The notes under the pieces are model-generated. The model was not told the origin of the DNA and did no database searches. It worked only from the letters and a program-made list of their open reading frames with translations. Source: Thermoleophilia bacterium (GTDB lineage Bacteria > Actinomycetota > Thermoleophilia > Gaiellales > Gaiellaceae). Taken from it: a stretch of 28,789 nucleotides of DNA. The stretch is taken from positions 1-28,789 of the forward strand of contig JABFWJ010000110.1 of assembly GCA_013362295.1 (NCBI GenBank), in the 5' to 3' direction. Within the stretch, counting starts at the first letter, position 1. Every line of letters starts with the position of its first letter. Made by a program: the position numbers and the translations under genes. Of the stretch, positions 22,658-28,789 are shown one piece after another.

Positions 22658-23022
22658 TGCCGAGCTGGGGCGCGACCGCCTGGGGTGTCGTTGCTTCCGC
22701 GCTGTTGGCAGTCGTCGCGACGCGGCTCCTCCTCAACGAACGCGGACGAAATGTGCTCACCACGGTCGCGCTCGCGGCCGCACTTGGGCCGCTGCTCTGG
22801 GACTTGATCCTCCGCCACACCGGCGGCGACTTCTTCGTCGACGCGCCCGGCTATGTCTTTCCGGTCAGCTTCGAAGACACCGGCTCCGGCGTCTTCGCGT
22901 CCGCGATCGCGGCTCTGCTGCTCGGGTTCGGGCCGCTCACCGGCGCGAGCGGTCGCAAGCTCGCAACGACAACGCTCGTCTGCGGAGTCGCGGCGCTTCT
23001 CGTCGACACGTATCTCTATTGA
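22657..23022 (+). CDS. Four-helix membrane protein of unknown function
   Basis: I do not recognise this 121-residue protein. It has four hydrophobic segments at about 6-25, 34-52, 79-97 and 101-119, with a short loop between the second and third that contains HTGGDFFVDAPGYVFPVSFEDTGSG, probably extracytoplasmic. No cysteine-rich or charged transport motif is visible; one Cys lies in the last helix. It is sandwiched between the two ChrB C-domain genes, its ATG overlapping the stop of the first, so it is probably the membrane partner of one or both. It is not a ChrA chromate transporter, which is much longer. Confidence 0.75.
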   Translation: MPSWGATAWGVVASALLAVVATRLLLNERGRNVLTTVALAAALGPLLWDLILRHTGGDFFVDAPGYVFPVSFEDTGSGVFASAIAALLLGFGPLTGASGRKLATTTLVCGVAALLVDTYLY

Positions 23023-23035
23023 AAGGAGGCAGCAA

Positions 23036-23470
23036 ATGAAGTGGGTGACGCGCGAGCGGCCGAAGACGGATCGGATCGCCTGCCCGTGGCTGATCAAGAA
23101 CTTCATCGACCCGGAGGCCGACTTCCTCTACGTGCCCGCCGGCCAGGTGCTCGAGGTGGCAGAGCGGGAAGGCGCGCATTCCTACGACGCGCCAAACGCC
23201 GAGTACACGCATCGCGACGGCCTCTGCTCGTTCGAGGTGCTAGTCGAGGAGTACAAGCTGGACGACCCCGCGCTCAAGCTGCTGGCGCGGATCGTCCACG
23301 GTGCCGACGTCGCAGATGACCGCGACGCGACGCCGCAATCCCGTGGGCTGCTCGCCGTCGCCGAGGGGTTCCACCTGCTCAACCTCGGCGACCACCGCCA
23401 GCTCGAGCTCTCGCTGCCCGTGTACGACGCGCTCTACGCCTGGTGCAAGCAGGAGGTTGGCTGGGCGTGA
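23036..23470 (+). CDS. ChrB C-terminal-domain protein, copy 2
   Basis: A 144-residue chromate-resistance (ChrB C-terminal) domain protein, closer to the family norm than copy 1. Conserved stretches are RIACPWLIKNFIDPEADFLYVP (13-34), THRDGLCSFE (58-67), LARIVHGADVADD (83-95) and the end VYDALYAWCK (129-138). Copies 1 and 2 are recognisable paralogues with the same layout. It has the best ribosome site in the operon (AAAGGAGG, 7 bases before ATG), so it may be made in larger amounts. The stop overlaps the GTG of the next gene (GTGA). Confidence 0.85.
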   Translation: MKWVTRERPKTDRIACPWLIKNFIDPEADFLYVPAGQVLEVAEREGAHSYDAPNAEYTHRDGLCSFEVLVEEYKLDDPALKLLARIVHGADVADDRDATPQSRGLLAVAEGFHLLNLGDHRQLELSLPVYDALYAWCKQEVGWA

Positions 23471-24378
23471 GTCTCGTAGGTATCGGCTTCATCGAGATCC
23501 CACCCGGCGCGCAGCCGGGCTTCGACCACGCCGATATCGACCGGGCCGGACGGCGAATGTACGTGGCGCACACCGGAGCCGACCGCGTCGACGTACTTGA
23601 CTGCGACCAGCGCCGGTTCCTGCGCTCGATCCCCGAGCTGCCCGGCGTCGCCGGCGTTCTGATCGACCAAGGCGACGACCTGCTCGTCAGCAGCGACCGC
23701 GCCGTTGCGCGCGTCAGCTTGTTCCGCTGCTCCGACGCGCAGCTGCTCGGCCGCGTCGCCGTAGGGCCGCATCCTAACGGCCTCGCCTACGACGGCAAGC
23801 GGCGGCGCGTCTACTCGTTCAATCTCGGCGAGCCGCCGGGCGAGAACTGCACCGCGTCCGTCGTCGACCTCGACACGCTGCAGGTGATCGCCGAGCTGCT
23901 GTTGCCTGGCAGGCCGCGCTGGGCCGTCTACGACGGCGAGCGCGACGTCGTCTATGCGAACATCCGCGACCCGGCCGAGATCGCCGTCATCGACTGCGCA
24001 CAGATGACAATCACCGGCGCGCTCGCGGTGCCGGCCGCCGGGCCACACGGGCTCTGGCTCGACCGTGGCCGTCTCTTCTGCGCCGCCGACGCCGGCACGC
24101 TCGCCGTCCTCGACCGCGACACCGGCGACCTCCTCGCGACCCTACGCCTCCCCGGGCTACCGGACGTCGTGATGCTCGACCCGGCGTTGCGGCGCGTCTA
24201 CGTCGTGATCGGCGACCCCGGCGTCGTCTGCAGCTTCGACTGCGACCGGCTCGAGCCACTCGAGCAGGTGGAGACCGAACCGGGCGCGCACACGTGTGGT
24301 TGGGACCCGGACGGCCGCTGCCTGTACGTCTTCTGCCCGGATCGCAGCGGTGCGCTGGTGTTCGAGGAGCGCGGCTGA
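23467..24378 (+). CDS. Cytoplasmic YncE/YVTN-type beta-propeller protein
   Basis: A 303-residue protein built of about six to seven repeats of the type R-R-[VM]-Y-[VS]-x-N/H ... VDLDT/VLDRDTG, for example RRMYVAHTGADRVDVLDCD (29-47), RRRVYSFNLGEPPGENCTASVVDLD and RRVYVVIGDPGVVCSFDCD. This is a YncE-like beta-propeller. No signal peptide or lipobox is seen at the N-terminus, unlike the related secreted protein at 25668. Cysteines recur in the CD positions (CDQ, CSDA, DCAQ, DCD). Propellers of this kind bind ligands or partners or act as lactonases; the role is unknown. It is coupled by GTGA to ChrB-C copy 2 and is followed directly by an MFS transporter. Confidence 0.8.
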   Translation: MSLVGIGFIEIPPGAQPGFDHADIDRAGRRMYVAHTGADRVDVLDCDQRRFLRSIPELPGVAGVLIDQGDDLLVSSDRAVARVSLFRCSDAQLLGRVAVGPHPNGLAYDGKRRRVYSFNLGEPPGENCTASVVDLDTLQVIAELLLPGRPRWAVYDGERDVVYANIRDPAEIAVIDCAQMTITGALAVPAAGPHGLWLDRGRLFCAADAGTLAVLDRDTGDLLATLRLPGLPDVVMLDPALRRVYVVIGDPGVVCSFDCDRLEPLEQVETEPGAHTCGWDPDGRCLYVFCPDRSGALVFEERG

Positions 24379-24404
24379 GCCCGGACGCGCGCCGGATCAT
24401 CACC

Positions 24405-25538
24405 GTGCAGGCGGTTCGCGCGGCCGCGTACGGGTTGGGCTCAGTGCTGATCGGCGTCAGCCTCGCCAATCGGGGCCTCTCCGACGCGGCCGTCGGGGCG
24501 GTGCTCGCCTCGCTGCTGGCCGGCAGCGCACTCGTCTCCGTGCTGCTTGCCCGCCACGGCGATCGCGTCGGCCGCCGCCGCTGCTACCGGCTGCTGCTGG
24601 TCGGGATGGCGATCGCAGGCACCGTCTTCGCGCTCACCGGTTGGCTGCCCGCGTTGATCCTGGCCGGGCTGAGCGGCACCGTCTCCACCGATGTCGTCGA
24701 ATCGGGACCGTTCACCTCGCTCGAGCAGGCGATGCTCCCGCACACCGCCGGCGAACACGATCCGACCCACCTGTTCGGCACCTACAACACGGTCGCCACG
24801 CTCGCCGGCTCATTCGGAGCCCTGCTCGCGCTTGCCGGCACCTCACCCAGGTGGCTCCTCGCCTACCCGCTCGCCGCCGCCGCCGGACTGCTCGCCTCCG
24901 GCCGCCTTTCGCCGGTGGTCGAGCGCGGCCACGAGCTCGAGGAAAAGCCGTTGCCGCCGCTGCATCAGTCGCGCCGGATCGTCATGCGCCTCTCGGGACT
25001 GTTCGCGCTCGACAGCTTCGGCGGCGGCTTCGTCCCACAGACGTTCATCGCCTTTCTGTTCACGCGCAAGTACGACGCCTCACCGCAGACACTCGCGCTC
25101 GTCTTCTTCTCCATCGGGATCCTGCAAGCCCTCTCCTTCCAGGCCGCCGTCCGGCTCGCCAGCCGAATCGGCCTGCTGCGCACGATGGTTTTCACCCACC
25201 TCCCCTCCAACCTGCTCCTGATCGCCGTCGCCTTCGCCCCCAACCTGCCAAGCGCGATCGCGCTCCTACTCGCTCGCTTCGCCCTCTCGCAGATGGACGT
25301 CCCCACCCGGCAGGCGTACGTGATGGCCGTCGTCGAGCCGAGCGAACGCACCGCCGCGGCCGCCTACACGAACACCGCCCGCTACACCACCCGGCCAATC
25401 GCCCCGCTGATCGCCGGCCCCGCCCTCCGGGTCGGACTGGGCCTTCCCTTTCTCATCGCCGGCGCACTCAAGATGCTCTACGACGCCGGTCTCTACCTCG
25501 CCTTCCGCGACGTCGACCTCGCGCACGAGCGGCCGTAA
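24405..25538 (+). CDS. MFS transporter
   Basis: About 377 residues with roughly 11-12 hydrophobic segments. The MFS loop motif between helices 2 and 3 is seen as ARHGDRVGRRRCY, and the second half has a similar SRIGLLRT loop. The central cytoplasmic loop is HELEEKPLPPLHQSRR. A DSFGGGF stretch opens the second half, and MDVPTRQAYVMAVVEPSERT is typical of a group of uncharacterised bacterial exporters. In this operon it is the only full transporter and may export the ion or compound the ChrB-domain proteins handle. The start is unclear: the frame upstream (LSPDARRIITV) looks like coding sequence, so translation may begin at CTG 24375, overlapping the propeller stop; GTG 24405 is the first later standard start. 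Confidence 0.83.
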   Translation: MQAVRAAAYGLGSVLIGVSLANRGLSDAAVGAVLASLLAGSALVSVLLARHGDRVGRRRCYRLLLVGMAIAGTVFALTGWLPALILAGLSGTVSTDVVESGPFTSLEQAMLPHTAGEHDPTHLFGTYNTVATLAGSFGALLALAGTSPRWLLAYPLAAAAGLLASGRLSPVVERGHELEEKPLPPLHQSRRIVMRLSGLFALDSFGGGFVPQTFIAFLFTRKYDASPQTLALVFFSIGILQALSFQAAVRLASRIGLLRTMVFTHLPSNLLLIAVAFAPNLPSAIALLLARFALSQMDVPTRQAYVMAVVEPSERTAAAAYTNTARYTTRPIAPLIAGPALRVGLGLPFLIAGALKMLYDAGLYLAFRDVDLAHERP

Positions 25539-25667
25539 CAGCTCGCAGAGCGTCGCACAATCGTGTGAACAGCTATTTGGGACTCCTGGCGCACCGTCAC
25601 CACCACCGAACCAGGCGAACTCATCGAGCTCCACACCCATTAGCGCCGTCAAAGATTTGGGGGTAGC

Positions 25668-26620
25668 TCACGTCGGCTTCATGATCAGGAGCTGCGGACT
25701 CCCGGTCGAGCCGCTTTGAAGCGGGAAGTAGACGAGGTGCGTGCGCGGGTCGACGGCGACGGTGTGCGCGTGGTCGGCCAGGAAGGCGAGACCGAGGCGT
25801 CGCGCGCCGTGTGCGGTCTCGGCGAAGACGGCGAGTCACCGACCGCGAATGTCCCGGTGAACTTCATCGTGCGCAGGTCGAGTGTCAGCAGGGTCGCGTT
25901 GCCGTCGCAGACGACGAACGCGAGCCGGTGCCGCGAGTCGACGTAGAGGCTGTGGTCGTTGACGCAGTGCGGTACGGGCAGGCGACGAATGATCCTGTTC
26001 GTGCGTGGGTCGATGAAGGCGATGTCGTTCCGTGTCTGGACGTCGACCAAGATCTGCCTCGAGCGAGCGTCATACTGGACGTTGCCGGCTTCGCCGCCAA
26101 GCGAGATCGTTGCGATCCGCCTGCCGGCGGTCGTGAGGATGGTTTCCAGGCCGCCGGTCTCGTCGGAGACGAACACGTGCCGTTCGACCGGGTCATAGGC
26201 CAGACCGTCCGGGTACTGACCCGCGGGGGCGCGCGCAAGGATCTTTCCGGTGTGCCCGTCGATCGTGAGAGCTTCTTTGGCGTTGGTCGCCGAGGCGTAG
26301 ACGCGGCTGAGCTGCGGAACCGCGATCACCCCGTGGACGCCTGGCGCCGAGACGGTCCGGACGATCCGACGACGGACGACATCGAAGGCGAGGAGCTGGT
26401 TCGCGTCCATGTGCGAGATCCACAACCTGCTGGTGCTGGGATCGAAGCTGGTGTAGTCAAAACGGACCGAGGGCCCCGACAGCGGGACGCGCGCCACCGT
26501 GTTCAGCGGCAGCGAACCGCCCCCCTGAGCAGAAGCCGTCGAAGTGACGAGCGCCGAGACCAACCCGGCAAACCCCAATCCGGCGGCGCTCAATCGTTGC
26601 CGGAACCGTCCTTTGAGCAT
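25668..26620 (-). pseudogene. Secreted YVTN/YncE-type beta-propeller, frameshifted near the 3' end
   Basis: The intact part begins with a signal peptide (RQRLSAAGLGFAGLVSALVT, cleavage near ASAQ) and holds repeats such as LWISHMDANQLLAFDV, RVYASATNAKEALTIDG and VFVSDETGG, all of the YVTN propeller family. It reads well to TGTFAVGDSP, then turns into a Ser/Arg/Thr-rich tail ending at 25685. In another frame the expected C-terminus continues: VFAETAHGARRLG, then ADHAHTVAVDPRTHLVYFPL, ending LLIMKPT at a TGA at 25668-25670. The two parts join near 25829-25833, and about 20 residues that relatives have between them are missing, so an out-of-frame deletion (or an assembly error) is likely. Start ATG 26620 or GTG 26623. 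Confidence 0.75.
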
Positions 26621-26651
26621 CACCGGGCAGCCTCGTGATAAGACGAGAAGG

Positions 26652-26702
26652 AGCTCACGGACGGAACGAGCGGAGCACTTTAGGCGGCAGCAAGCTCACG
26701 GA
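26652..26702 (+). repeat. 10-bp direct repeat in the propeller/cupredoxin intergenic region
   Basis: AGCTCACGGA occurs at 26652-26661 and again at 26693-26702, 41 bases apart, between the divergent propeller and cupredoxin-like genes. The second copy contains the start of the ribosome site (GGAGG) of the cupredoxin-like gene. It could be chance or a small local duplication. Confidence 0.35.
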
Positions 26703-26712
26703 GGACGCAGAG

Positions 26713-27066
26713 ATGCGGTTGAGGTTGGGTCTGCTAACGGCCACACTGGTTGCCTTGACCGGTGCCCGGGAGGCGAGCGCGACACCATTCGCCCTCAGAC
26801 CGCCGACCGTGGTGCGCGTTGTGACGACCACCTATCGATACCACCTCTCGCGCACCTCGGTACCCGCAGGCCGCGTGAACTTCGCCGTCGTCAACAAGAC
26901 TAACGCCGTCATCGACTTCAAGATCGGTGACTATGCAACACCCAAGCTGAGGCCGGGAAGCCGCTACCTGCTGCACACACGATTGACGAAGCCCGGCCGC
27001 TACATCTACTTCGCCTCCGGCGAGTACGCCGAGATGGGCTTGGTGGGCACGCTGACCGTCCGCTAA
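26713..27066 (+). CDS. Secreted cupredoxin-like protein lacking copper ligands
   Basis: A 117-residue protein with a signal peptide (RLRLGLLTATLVALTGAREASA) and a single cupredoxin-like beta sandwich: LSRTSVPAGRVNFAVVNKT, then LRPGSRYLLHTRLTKPGRYIYFASG and the end GLVGTLTV. In copper-binding relatives the loops read HDF and YxCxxxGHxxxGM; here they read IDF and YFASGEYAEMGL, so the Cys and both His ligands are absent and copper binding is unlikely. It may be structural or bind another ligand. The ATG has GGAGG 9 bases upstream. It is divergent from the secreted propeller gene, a pairing that suggests joint extracytoplasmic work. Confidence 0.75.
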   Translation: MRLRLGLLTATLVALTGAREASATPFALRPPTVVRVVTTTYRYHLSRTSVPAGRVNFAVVNKTNAVIDFKIGDYATPKLRPGSRYLLHTRLTKPGRYIYFASGEYAEMGLVGTLTVR

Positions 27067-27107
27067 GCCCGGGCCAGACCAGAAGTGCGTGGTTTCGGAT
27101 GTCGTGT

Positions 27108-28172
27108 CTAGGGTCGGCGCACATGGGCGCGCAGCCGTGGTCGACGGCTTCGGGGCGCGGTTCCTGGTGCCCGCGGTCGTTGCTGTAGATCTGGCACAGC
27201 CCGATGACCGGCGATGCGGTCGACCATGGCGTCGGCGGCCGCGAGACCCGCCGCGATCCGGTCGTGGCCGGGCTGGCCCAACACGACCCCGGTGATCGTC
27301 GTCCGCTTGCTGTCGATCCAGCGGATGGCCTGGAAGGCGAAGCAGCCGCCGGCCGCGTCGTCCGAGCCGGTCTTGACGCCGACAAACCCGTTGTGCCCGA
27401 GCAATGTGTTGGTGTTGTGCACGGTGCCGGCGACGGGCAGCGTCGCGCTCGGTGTGGCGACGATGGTCGCGAACACCGGCAGGCGCATGGCCCGATCGAC
27501 AATGCGCACCTGGTCGGCGGCAGTCGACACGGTTGCGTCGTCGTAGCCGCTCGGGTCGGTGTAGCGGGTGTGGGTCATGCCCAGCGACCGTGCGGTGGCA
27601 TTCATCCGGGCAACAAACCGGCCCGTCGAGCCGGCGTCCCATCGCGCCAGAACCGCAGCGATGTTGTTCGCCGACGGCAACAGCAGCGCCTGCAGCGCCT
27701 GCAGCTCGGTCAATTGCTCTCCGGCGGTGATGGACACGACCGACTCGTCCTGCCGGCGCCGGCGGTCGGTGTCGGCGACATCGGCGTCGGTGAGCGTGAT
27801 CGTCGGGCCGTCCTGGCCGGGCCCTAGCGGGTGGTCACGGAGCACGAGATAGGCCGTCATCACCTTCGCGACGCTGGCGATTGCAGCCGCGTGCTGGTTC
27901 GGGCCGGCTTGGACCTGCGACTGTCCTGTTTGAACGAACGCGGCTTGGCCATCTGCCGGCCACACCGTGCTGGGCAGCGCTTCGCCAAGCGCACCACGGT
28001 GCTCACTGCGAAGGACGTCGATGGCTGACGCGGCCGTCGAGGACGAGGACGCCAGCGACTCGTAGCCGAGGGCTGCGGCGATCGCTGCGATAACGACCAG
28101 CAGGCCGGCGACACGGATCTTGCGAACCCGAATCCGCCGGGTCGTTCTTCGCGCTGGTTCGCGGTAGGCCAT
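27108..28172 (-). CDS. D-alanyl-D-alanine carboxypeptidase (S11 family) with abnormal C-terminus
   Basis: A membrane-anchored penicillin-binding-type peptidase. After a very basic N-terminus (RRTTRRIRVRKIR) comes one transmembrane helix (about 27-44 counted from the TTG at 28184). Counting from that same codon, the active-site motifs are SVAK (Ser104, Lys107), SAN (171-173) and KTG (271-273), all intact. It trims the terminal D-Ala of peptidoglycan stem peptides outside the membrane. The catalytic domain ends near residue 325 (ADAMVDRIA); the last 33 residues are Arg/Pro-rich and do not resemble the beta-rich C-terminal part of relatives, so the 3' end is probably truncated or frameshifted. 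I chose ATG 28172; TTG 28184 lies inside a hairpin loop. It is divergent from a response-regulator gene. Confidence 0.83.
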   Translation of the reverse strand: MAYREPARRTTRRIRVRKIRVAGLLVVIAAIAAALGYESLASSSSTAASAIDVLRSEHRGALGEALPSTVWPADGQAAFVQTGQSQVQAGPNQHAAAIASVAKVMTAYLVLRDHPLGPGQDGPTITLTDADVADTDRRRRQDESVVSITAGEQLTELQALQALLLPSANNIAAVLARWDAGSTGRFVARMNATARSLGMTHTRYTDPSGYDDATVSTAADQVRIVDRAMRLPVFATIVATPSATLPVAGTVHNTNTLLGHNGFVGVKTGSDDAAGGCFAFQAIRWIDSKRTTITGVVLGQPGHDRIAAGLAAADAMVDRIAGHRAVPDLQQRPRAPGTAPRSRRPRLRAHVRRP

Positions 28173-28190
28173 GCTGCCATTCAAGGCAGC
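28173..28190 (-). other. Small hairpin at the start of the carboxypeptidase message
   Basis: GCTGCC (28173-28178) and GGCAGC (28185-28190) form a perfect 6-bp stem with a 6-base loop, directly before the chosen ATG. It would lie over the ribosome-binding region and could reduce translation. It is short and may be chance. Confidence 0.3.
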
Positions 28191-28218
28191 GTGGTGTTGC
28201 CAGCACGTATGTGGTTTT

Positions 28219-28237
28219 CGATATGCCGACGATATGC
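28219..28237 (+). promoter_or_regulatory. Tandem CGATATGC repeat, candidate response-regulator box
   Basis: CGATATGC occurs at 28219-28226 and again at 28230-28237, an 11-base period. OmpR-family regulators usually bind head-to-tail direct repeats one helical turn apart, and such a regulator is encoded 21 bases downstream. It probably serves autoregulation and control of the divergent carboxypeptidase. Confidence 0.5.
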
Positions 28238-28257
28238 GCCGTCTCTAGCATCGGAGC

Positions 28258-28789
28258 ATGCGCGTGCTGATCGTTGAGGACGAGCCCCTGATGGCGGACG
28301 CGATCCGCGATGGGCTGCGTCTGGAAGCGATCGCGGCAGACATCGCAGGTGACGGCGACGCCGCTCTGGAGCTGCTGAGCGTCAACGCCTACGACATCGC
28401 CGTCCTCGACCGGGACATTCCCGGACCTACCGGCGACGAGATCGCCAAACGCATCGTCGCCTCCGGCAGCGGCATGCCGATCCTCATGCTCACCGCCGCC
28501 GACCGTCTCGACGACAAGGCAACCGGGTTCGAGCTCGGCGCCGACGACTACCTCACGAAGCCGTTCGAACTCCGAGAGCTCGTGCTCCGTCTCAGAGCGC
28601 TCGACCGCAGGCGCGCCCACAACAGGCCACCCGTGCGAGAGATCGCAGGTCTGCGGCTGGATCCGTTCCGCCGAGAGGTCTACCGCGACGGCCGCTACGT
28701 CGCGCTGACCAGGAAGCAGTTCGCCGTGCTCGAAGTCCTCGTCGCCGCCGAAGGCGGTGTCGTCAGCGCCGAAGAGCTCCTAGCGCGAG
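28258..28789 (+). CDS. OmpR-family two-component response regulator (3' partial)
   Basis: The frame is open from ATG 28258 to the end of the window (177 residues). The receiver domain shows the acidic pair Glu7-Asp8 (LIVEDEP), the phosphorylation site Asp51 (VLDRDIPG), Thr79 and Lys101 in YLTKPF. A winged-helix DNA-binding domain begins at about 125, with VYRDGRYVALTRKQFAVLEVLVAAEGGVVSAEELL, the usual OmpR/PhoB pattern. The GGAG six bases before ATG is a weak ribosome site. A sensor kinase probably follows outside the window. The gene is divergent from the peptidoglycan carboxypeptidase, so a cell-envelope stress role is plausible. Confidence 0.9.
   Translation, partial: MRVLIVEDEPLMADAIRDGLRLEAIAADIAGDGDAALELLSVNAYDIAVLDRDIPGPTGDEIAKRIVASGSGMPILMLTAADRLDDKATGFELGADDYLTKPFELRELVLRLRALDRRRAHNRPPVREIAGLRLDPFRREVYRDGRYVALTRKQFAVLEVLVAAEGGVVSAEELLAR

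Noticed and set aside
21753..25538. Ordinary chromate resistance operon
   Set aside because: No ChrA transporter is present and the ChrB parts are split and duplicated, so a simple chromate label would overstate what is seen.
25573..25643. Short open stretch after the MFS gene (ending WDSWRTVTTTEPGELIELHTH in pieces) as a gene remnant
   Set aside because: It looks protein-like and ends at TAG, but it is about 20 codons with an upstream stop and no recognisable family. The gap 25539-25667 otherwise shows nothing I can identify.
1..28789. CRISPR array, insertion sequence, integrase, tRNA or attachment site
   Set aside because: No spaced repeat array, transposase motif, tRNA cloverleaf or terminal inverted repeat was recognised by reading both strands.

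Overview
The window is very GC-rich (about 70%), densely packed DNA with many GTG starts and with stop and start codons overlapping by 1 to 4 bases. Together with a Stf0-type sulfotransferase, a luciferase-like oxidoreductase of the kind often F420-dependent, many acyl-CoA enzymes and a 13-16 bp hairpin terminator, this points to an actinobacterium. A deep-branching soil lineage such as Thermoleophilia is plausible, but this is a judgement from protein style, not a phylogenetic result. No rRNA, tRNA, CRISPR array, insertion sequence or phage gene was recognised.

Region A (about 480-15814) looks like one catabolic island. It encodes a crotonase, an SDR dehydrogenase, an APH-fold kinase of the ACAD10/ACAD11/LvaA type, a TetR regulator, an ABC importer (ATPase, fused double permease, and a separately transcribed secreted binding protein), a pair of acyl-CoA dehydrogenases that look like the two halves of a heteromeric enzyme, a fumarate-reductase-like flavoprotein, two NTF2/SnoaL-like small proteins, two more SDRs, a luciferase-like monooxygenase and an alpha/beta hydrolase resembling medium-chain PHA depolymerases. 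Copies or variants of a TGAACT/AGTTCA operator sit before nearly every transcription unit, including the tetR gene, so I infer that the regulator controls the whole island. The likely job is uptake and CoA-dependent breakdown of a hydroxylated, branched or cyclic carboxylic acid; the substrate cannot be read from sequence.

Region B (15811-21576) carries a minus-strand operon of a degenerate APH-fold protein, an 872-residue FtsX-like permease and a fused twin ATPase (MacB/LolCDE-like export or envelope machinery), with a divergent Stf0-like sulfotransferase.

Region C (21753-25538) is a tight plus-strand operon preceded by a perfect 18-bp palindrome: a free-standing ChrB N-terminal domain, two free-standing ChrB C-terminal domains on either side of a four-helix membrane protein, a beta-propeller and an MFS transporter. 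There is no ChrA chromate transporter. This is the best candidate for an undescribed system.

Region D (25668-28789) has a secreted beta-propeller gene broken near its 3' end, a secreted cupredoxin-like protein without visible copper ligands, a D-Ala-D-Ala carboxypeptidase with an abnormal C-terminus, and, divergent from it, the start of an OmpR-family response regulator that runs off the window. An 8-bp direct repeat with an 11-bp period lies between the last two genes. The window opens inside a sugar-phosphate isomerase/epimerase-like gene.
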